Shown in pieces: positions 31,942 to 36,099 of a DNA stretch of 36,099 nt (positions are counted from its first letter, which is position 1; every line of letters starts with the position of its first letter). The notes under the pieces are model-generated. The model had not been told where the DNA came from. It ran no database searches and worked only from the letters and a program-made list of their open reading frames with translations. The stretch spans positions 1 through 36,099 of IMG/VR virus record IMGVR_UViG_3300035145_001599; one strand, given 5' to 3'. Made by a program: the position numbers and the translations under genes. The stretch is from a virus.

Positions 31942-33294
31942 TTACTTTTTAAATCTCTTCTTTAATTGATCAGCATAAGTAGAAACGTCATACATTGGCT
32001 TAGTCTCTTCTTGAACTGACTTCTTTTCGTTAACCATTTCAAGTCTTTCCATATTAGGCTTAGACTCTCTTAGGTCTCTAGTTTGCCAGAAATTAGCTAC
32101 TTGATACTCTGTATTTAGAGTAAAGTACTTAGACTGAGCAAGAACTTGAGCTTGCTTAGACTCTGACAATGATTCCCATTGCTCTTTGTACTCAGAAGGC
32201 ATTGCTGATAGAACAAATGGCTCCGCATTTCTGTTTTCAACAATCAATTGTGAAGACTCGATTAGAGAAACGATTTGTGCTTCAGTCATAAAGCCACGCT
32301 TAGCAACAGCTTGTCTAACTTCTTTCTTAGCATCCTCATTCAACTCATTGTATTTAGACTGAGTAGAACCGGAAACGATTCTAAAGAATGATGGGTTTTC
32401 GTTTTCTTTGATTAGAGCCTTCTCAACTAAAGTATCAAGTTTAGTTGTAATCTCGGTCTTGTAAGCTTCTAGTGGATCATGAGCTCCGTCTTCACCAACG
32501 TCAGACTTAGCTGGATCTTCTCCATCCTTAGTTTCATCTTCAACTTCAGAGTCTGACTTCTCAAGATCAGCTTCTAGATCTTCTGCTGGAACAGCTGCGT
32601 CTTCAGCATCTTTAGATACATCGCCTTCTTTAGAGTTATCTCCAACCTCAGCGTCCTTTTCAAGATCTTCAACTTCTTTACCAGCCTCAGTACCTTCTTC
32701 TTCAGTAACTAGATTCTCATTAATAGACTCAGCAATATATTGTGCATATTCTGTAACAGACTCTAGGTTCTCTTTTAAGTAGTCGACATATTCAATCAAC
32801 TTATCGTTCTCAGTAAAACCTTCGTTGCTAGCTTCTGCAATATAATTAGCATACTCTTTCAACTTGTTTACTGACTCAGCAACGGTTTCAGTATACTGAA
32901 TAGACTGATCAACTTTTTCTGCAACATGCTCAGAGTATTGAATACCTTGATCTGCTTTTTCTGCAATGTGCTCAGAGTATTGAATAGACTGATCTAGTTT
33001 TTCTGCGATGTGCTCAGCATATTGAATACCATTATCAGTTTGCTCAGCAACATACTCAGTGTATTGAATATTCTTGTCTAGCTGTTCTGCCAAGTACTGT
33101 GTGTACTCAGAGATTCTGTTAATGTTTTCAACTAAGTGATCGTTATGAGCGATAACCTCTTGGATTTGTTCTGTAACTGGAGTGTTATCAGATCCTGTCT
33201 TGACTTCATCGATAGAGTCCTTTAGAGTCTTAATCTCTTCAGCCAAGTACTCTGTATACTTATTGAAGTCATTTGCGTTTACAAATTCTTCCAT
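31942..33294 (-). CDS. possible separately started scaffold protein within the protease gene
   Basis: An in-frame ATG at 33294 is preceded by AATATTGAAAAA, close to the AATATTGTAAT before the portal start, and falls exactly at the junction between protease and coiled coil. Starting here gives a 450-residue protein (MEEFVNANDFNKYTEYLAEE...) with the whole scaffold-like part. The layout matches lambda C/Nu3, where a scaffold is translated from inside the protease gene. Cleavage of the fusion by the protease itself is the alternative. Confidence 0.45.
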   Translation of the reverse strand: MEEFVNANDFNKYTEYLAEEIKTLKDSIDEVKTGSDNTPVTEQIQEVIAHNDHLVENINRISEYTQYLAEQLDKNIQYTEYVAEQTDNGIQYAEHIAEKLDQSIQYSEHIAEKADQGIQYSEHVAEKVDQSIQYTETVAESVNKLKEYANYIAEASNEGFTENDKLIEYVDYLKENLESVTEYAQYIAESINENLVTEEEGTEAGKEVEDLEKDAEVGDNSKEGDVSKDAEDAAVPAEDLEADLEKSDSEVEDETKDGEDPAKSDVGEDGAHDPLEAYKTEITTKLDTLVEKALIKENENPSFFRIVSGSTQSKYNELNEDAKKEVRQAVAKRGFMTEAQIVSLIESSQLIVENRNAEPFVLSAMPSEYKEQWESLSESKQAQVLAQSKYFTLNTEYQVANFWQTRDLRESKPNMERLEMVNEKKSVQEETKPMYDVSTYADQLKKRFKK

Positions 33295-33891
33295 TTTTTC
33301 AATATTATTTTGATTTGAGTTTGTTGTTTCTAATACTTGAGAAGATCCGATCTCGTAGATGAATAAATTTTCATCATTAGAGAAACCGTATGACTCATTT
33401 ACTCTTGAGAGTTCGGCATTCTCGAAACCAGGATCTGCAACTAAGTCATAAGTAAATAGTTGCTTGATTTTTACTTTTCCGCTAGACTCCACAGTACCAG
33501 CAGCTCTAGAAGAAATTTGCAATGGGACACCAGCATCAACCAGCGCTTTAGCTTGTCTTCCGGCATCAGTATCAAGCAGTCTAATTCTACCTTTTACTTG
33601 CTTAGAGTCTCCATCATAAAAAAGTTCCTCAATCACGTGAGAAACATTCTTTAATGAAATATCAAATTGTTGAGGGTGGTCTAATTCTCCTAAAAGTTTA
33701 GACGACTTGATTTTATTTTGTAGTGCTTCAATTTGGGGAACGTATTCATCCTCTGTATAAATACGATTATTCTTATTCTTAGAGTCTATTTCTCCAAAAA
33801 TACCCTCGAGCACATAGTCTTTAGATTCACCTGCAACCGATAAGCTACCAGACGATCTCTCGACTATTAATAAATTTTTTAAATCTGCCAT
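31942..33891 (-). CDS. prohead protease fused to scaffold (T4 gp21 + gp22-like)
   Basis: The 649-residue protein has a gp21-type serine protease at about residues 25-170, with NKNNRIY, LLGELDHP (H72), HVIEELFYDG, GVPLQISSRAAGTV (Ser 127/128) and FTYDLVADPGF. The remainder looks like a scaffold: a long coiled coil (about 200-395) with five 14-residue IQYxExxAEkxDxx units, an acidic linker (about 395-475) and a helical C-terminal domain ending STYADQLKKRFKK. T4 has gp21 and gp22 as separate adjacent genes in this order. Here they are one frame placed exactly between portal and capsid genes. An internal ATG at residue 200 (33294), in a good start context, could give the scaffold alone, as Nu3 is made within lambda C. 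Confidence 0.88.
   Translation of the reverse strand: MADLKNLLIVERSSGSLSVAGESKDYVLEGIFGEIDSKNKNNRIYTEDEYVPQIEALQNKIKSSKLLGELDHPQQFDISLKNVSHVIEELFYDGDSKQVKGRIRLLDTDAGRQAKALVDAGVPLQISSRAAGTVESSGKVKIKQLFTYDLVADPGFENAELSRVNESYGFSNDENLFIYEIGSSQVLETTNSNQNNIEKMEEFVNANDFNKYTEYLAEEIKTLKDSIDEVKTGSDNTPVTEQIQEVIAHNDHLVENINRISEYTQYLAEQLDKNIQYTEYVAEQTDNGIQYAEHIAEKLDQSIQYSEHIAEKADQGIQYSEHVAEKVDQSIQYTETVAESVNKLKEYANYIAEASNEGFTENDKLIEYVDYLKENLESVTEYAQYIAESINENLVTEEEGTEAGKEVEDLEKDAEVGDNSKEGDVSKDAEDAAVPAEDLEADLEKSDSEVEDETKDGEDPAKSDVGEDGAHDPLEAYKTEITTKLDTLVEKALIKENENPSFFRIVSGSTQSKYNELNEDAKKEVRQAVAKRGFMTEAQIVSLIESSQLIVENRNAEPFVLSAMPSEYKEQWESLSESKQAQVLAQSKYFTLNTEYQVANFWQTRDLRESKPNMERLEMVNEKKSVQEETKPMYDVSTYADQLKKRFKK
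32860..33069 (-). repeat. five 14-residue coiled-coil repeats in the scaffold part
   Basis: The units IQYTEYVAEQTDNG, IQYAEHIAEKLDQS, IQYSEHIAEKADQG, IQYSEHVAEKVDQS and IQYTETVAESVNKL follow one another with a 42-base DNA period. Two heptads per unit suit an elongated helical scaffold. Looser copies flank the array. Confidence 0.9.
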
Positions 33892-33910
33892 TATATGGGT
33901 CTATTTTTGT

Positions 33911-33918
33911 TATATATC
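33911..33918 (-). promoter_or_regulatory. late-promoter-like element AGATATATA (protease-scaffold gene)
   Basis: The minus strand reads CAGATATATAACAAAAA, 19 bases before the gene start, in the gap after the 116-residue gene. Confidence 0.5.
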
Positions 33919-33951
33919 TGCTTTCTTTGTAGTAAAAATCACCAAATAGGA

Positions 33952-34302
33952 TTAGATTTCAAGATCTGCACTTTCTCCTTCTTCTCCGCCTTCGGTTTCA
34001 GTTGACTCTTTTTCTTCCTCTTTCTCTTTTTCAGCCTGTTCAGCCCTATAATCATTATATGCTTTTTTAATGGCCGACATAGCCTCAATAGAAAAAGATC
34101 CCTCTCCATATTTGTCATAGAAATACTGTTCAATTTCTTTTTCAGTATCAGAAGAAATAATAGCCCCTAATACTTCTTGAGCTGATATTTCTTTTCCTTT
34201 TACAGTAATGATAGAGTCTATTTCTACTTTAGAATCATCACCAGCTAATACTGAATCAGCTGTTTCTTTTATAAATTGTTCAAATAGTCTTAAGTATTTC
34301 AT
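33952..34302 (-). CDS. small head protein, possible prohead core/internal protein
   Basis: The 116-residue protein begins MKYLRLFEQFIKE, which resembles the capsid-targeting leader of T4 internal and core proteins (MKTYQEFIAE in IPIII) and contains IKE, matching the (I/L)-x-E gp21 cleavage rule. A helical, acidic body follows (QEVLGAIISSDTEKEIEQYF, then AIKKAYNDYRAEQAEKEKEEEK) with an acidic tail. It lies between portal and protease, where T4 has the core genes 67 and 68, so a core role is likely. The sequence is too short for firm homology. It starts 9 bases after an AATATATA element and has a 16-base gap to the portal stop. Confidence 0.6.
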   Translation of the reverse strand: MKYLRLFEQFIKETADSVLAGDDSKVEIDSIITVKGKEISAQEVLGAIISSDTEKEIEQYFYDKYGEGSFSIEAMSAIKKAYNDYRAEQAEKEKEEEKESTETEGGEEGESADLEI

Positions 34303-34311
34303 TTTCTTACT

Positions 34312-34319
34312 TATATATT
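34312..34319 (-). promoter_or_regulatory. late-promoter-like element, variant AATATATA
   Basis: The minus strand reads TAAATATATAAG, 9 bases before the 116-residue gene; it touches the portal stop. The short distance to the start makes it the weakest of the set. Confidence 0.3.
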
Positions 34320-35914
34320 TACATCATGGCCATAGGGTCCTCGGGCTCAGGAGCTTCTGCATCTGTTTTATTAGCCTTGGACTTCGCTGCGTCATTGGCC
34401 GCGATATCATCTGGAGTTAAGTTAAGGTAACGCTTAACTAGGAACTCCATATCAAAGTAGTATTCCTCTTCCATAGTTTCTTGGTTAGTAGTCATCAAGC
34501 TATCTCTCATTTGACCAATAAAGTCAAGTCTACGTTCCATAATTTCCATATGCTTAAGTTCGGCGAAAGCGTTATCTTCGTTAAACTTCATTGAGACCTG
34601 AGTCTTAAACTGAGGATCCTCAGCAAATTCAGGATATTTCAAGCACATCTGAATATAAAGTGGCTTAACCAAAATTTCTTGGAATACAGAGCGGAGCCTA
34701 TTAATAAACTTGCTAAACTTAATTTCATCTCTAATCATACCATCAGCCGCAAGGTTAAAGTCTCCTCCTCCATCTTCATATAAAAATCTAGAATAAGGAA
34801 TCTTAGAAACATGCTTTAACTTATCTGAGAAGTACTTAAGCGCCTCGGTGTCAGATAAGTCTGGACCTTCACCGCCAAGTGTTTCAATCTCCGGCTGATC
34901 TCCATCTTTAGAAGGCAACCAATATTCTTTATTAAACTGAAGCATGGGCTTACCATCAGTGGCCAAAGTACCTGATTCCCAATCAAAATCAACTGTCTCT
35001 TTATATGAATTCATGAGCTGTGCAAGCGACTGCTTAGCACGAGTCTTAGACTTACCTCCAACTGGAATAATAAACTTCATTCTAAATGAAGCATTAGTTA
35101 CGGCCCAAATAACTCTAGTATGCTCCATAATTCTTAGTAGGTTAAACGCTCTAATTAAACGTTCGACATAAGAAACTCTAGAAGCTGTAGTAATTGAAGA
35201 ATAAGATAGGTAAATGATTTGAGAATCATAGAGCTTTCTTTCCTTCATTGGATCATCTTTAAATTGAACCCAAACTTTTTTACCATCATCTTGATTATAT
35301 CCAGGAATCAAAGTGGTTGGATCTAACTCTTTAAATCCAATAATTTCGGTTTGATCTTGGTTATAAACAATTTCAAACGCTAAATAGCCGTCTATCAAAA
35401 ACTTTCTATAAAAATACCAAGCCGATTGGTCTTGATTAAAACCAAAATAATGATAAATTTGATTAAAATATCTAACTAAGTCCTTTTCTACTCTATCTGA
35501 AACATCCATGCCCAAAATTTCAGGCCTAGCGAAGAAATTCTTTTCATCATAAACAATAGTTTCATCACACAAAATATCAAGTATATCTTCTACTTCATCA
35601 TGTAATGAAAACTGTCTAAGCTCATCTCTCTTAGCAACATAATCTTGGTCAAAGAACGGAATATTCTTTCTAAGTTGCATGTCAGTAAGAGACATTGCTG
35701 CAAATGCTGAGTAGATATCATCATTATCTACACCAATTGGGTTTATTTGACCATAGCCAAAAAGATCTTCCATTGGACCTATAGCCTGAGATTGGCGTAT
35801 GACAAGGTCATCGTATCTCATGCCAAAAGACGATAATGTCTTTAGTGAGTCACGTAACCTAAATGGCCTTCTGCCAGTGCTCAAAGGCCCGTTTCTGTCT
35901 GTAAATCCTGCCAT
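34319..35914 (-). CDS. 20: portal vertex protein (T4 gp20-like)
   Basis: The 531-residue protein (T4 gp20 is 524) has the portal core: DEVEDILDILCDETIVYDE, a WYFYRKFLIDGYLAFEIVY stem strand, ELDPTTLIPG, a DSQIIYLSYSS strand, the RAFNLLRIMEHTRVIWAV helix, and the SKIPYSRFLYEDGGGDFNLAADGMIRDEIKF clip/wing region. It forms the dodecamer through which DNA enters and to which terminase and neck bind. It heads the head module in the T4 order 20-21-22-23. The C-terminus is acidic and Ala-rich. Confidence 0.96.
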   Translation of the reverse strand: MAGFTDRNGPLSTGRRPFRLRDSLKTLSSFGMRYDDLVIRQSQAIGPMEDLFGYGQINPIGVDNDDIYSAFAAMSLTDMQLRKNIPFFDQDYVAKRDELRQFSLHDEVEDILDILCDETIVYDEKNFFARPEILGMDVSDRVEKDLVRYFNQIYHYFGFNQDQSAWYFYRKFLIDGYLAFEIVYNQDQTEIIGFKELDPTTLIPGYNQDDGKKVWVQFKDDPMKERKLYDSQIIYLSYSSITTASRVSYVERLIRAFNLLRIMEHTRVIWAVTNASFRMKFIIPVGGKSKTRAKQSLAQLMNSYKETVDFDWESGTLATDGKPMLQFNKEYWLPSKDGDQPEIETLGGEGPDLSDTEALKYFSDKLKHVSKIPYSRFLYEDGGGDFNLAADGMIRDEIKFSKFINRLRSVFQEILVKPLYIQMCLKYPEFAEDPQFKTQVSMKFNEDNAFAELKHMEIMERRLDFIGQMRDSLMTTNQETMEEEYYFDMEFLVKRYLNLTPDDIAANDAAKSKANKTDAEAPEPEDPMAMM

Positions 35915-35935
35915 ATTACAATATTCTATTCAGTT

Positions 35936-36099
35936 TTATATATTCTTCTTTCTAAGGTGGTTTCTATACATAGCATGTACTTGCGTTATAGTACCTCCAT
36001 TTATGTCTATAAAATCACATAATGCTACTTCAGGCCATTTTTCATAAGCTACAACAGCTTGATTGGCTTTTCGAGATGGGATATATTGTCTAATAGCAA
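35936..36099 (-). CDS. partial gene, C-terminal 53 residues, unknown function
   Basis: An open frame enters from the right edge and ends at TAA 35936-35938. Visible residues include AIRQYIPSRKANQAVVAYEKWP and GGTITQVHAMYRNHLRKKNI. The end looks like a helix-turn-helix (a residue-spaced ITQVHAMYRNHLRKK helix), but I do not recognise the family and the rest is outside the window. The stop overlaps the promoter-like element of the portal gene, a compact late-gene junction. Confidence 0.6.
   Translation of the reverse strand, partial: AIRQYIPSRKANQAVVAYEKWPEVALCDFIDINGGTITQVHAMYRNHLRKKNI
35937..35944 (-). promoter_or_regulatory. late-promoter-like element, variant AATATATA (portal gene)
   Basis: The minus strand reads GAATATATAAAAC, 22 bases before the portal start. 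It overlaps the stop codon of the gene before it. Confidence 0.4.

Noticed and set aside
1-36099. CRISPR arrays, insertion sequences, integrase genes or attachment sites.
   Set aside because: The repeats seen are direct in-frame repeats within genes without spacers. No transposase, recombinase or inverted-repeat-bounded element was found, so there is no sign of a temperate lifestyle in this window.

Overview
This window looks like part of the genome of a large, AT-rich, T4-like contractile-tailed phage (Caudoviricetes, myovirus morphology) that infects a member of the Bacteroidota, probably a flavobacterium. The T4 link rests on recognisable homologues of gp20 (portal), gp21 (prohead protease), gp22-like scaffold, gp23 (major capsid), gp16/gp17 (terminase), gp18 (sheath), gp19 (tube), a gp26-like hub protein, gp44 (clamp loader) and the FEN-type RNase H. 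The host inference rests on A-rich start contexts without Shine-Dalgarno sequences, host-type ECF sigma architecture, and two Sec-exported proteins with pappalysin-like, Cys-rich DxDxDG and FISUMP domains typical of secreted Bacteroidota proteins. Nearly everything is on the minus strand; the only convincing plus-strand gene is at 28478-28987.

Layout, in the direction of transcription (right to left). 36099-30300 is the head module: an unknown partial gene, portal, a small internal/core-type protein, a fused prohead protease and scaffold, the major capsid protein and a terminator. 30295-24930 is a mixed stretch: a membrane-anchored acidic repeat protein, the lone plus-strand gene, gp44, RNase H, a probable gp62-like clamp-loader subunit and an unknown protein. 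24905-16340 holds a duplicated four-helix membrane protein, a neck-like protein, TerS, TerL, sheath and tube. 16310-10716 holds a ribbon-helix-helix protein, the gp26-like hub protein with an overlapping +1-frame partner, and a 1284-residue polytopic tape-measure candidate with a 66-residue tandem repeat. 10660-7900 has three tRNAs (Leu, Arg, Ser) interspersed with tiny genes, a guanylate-kinase-like enzyme, a coiled-coil protein and a PD-(D/E)XK nuclease. 7896-1 is an accessory end: two exported metzincin-family proteins, a metallophosphoesterase-fold protein, a sigma factor, tRNA-Ile(UAU) and an anomalous tRNA-like element.

How the genes may work together: the octamer GATATATA, or its variant AATATATA, lies 9-30 bases ahead of ten genes in this window, most of them structural. 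It is the best candidate for a late promoter element, and the sigma factor at 387-998 is a candidate to read it. Hairpin terminators follow gp23, gp19, the hub-associated ORF and the larger exported protein.

The most unusual content is the accessory end. The metallophosphoesterase homologue has lost nearly every metal ligand, and the 1420-residue exported protein keeps the metzincin fold signature but has lost all three zinc histidines and the catalytic glutamate, while its shorter neighbour keeps an intact HExxHxxGxxH. This gives two apparent pseudoenzymes close to an intact protease. Other points of interest are the protease-scaffold fusion with a lambda C/Nu3-like internal start, a possible +1 frameshift at CTT-TAA ahead of the tape-measure gene, and the 138-nt tRNA-like element with an 86-nt insert instead of a normal anticodon arm.
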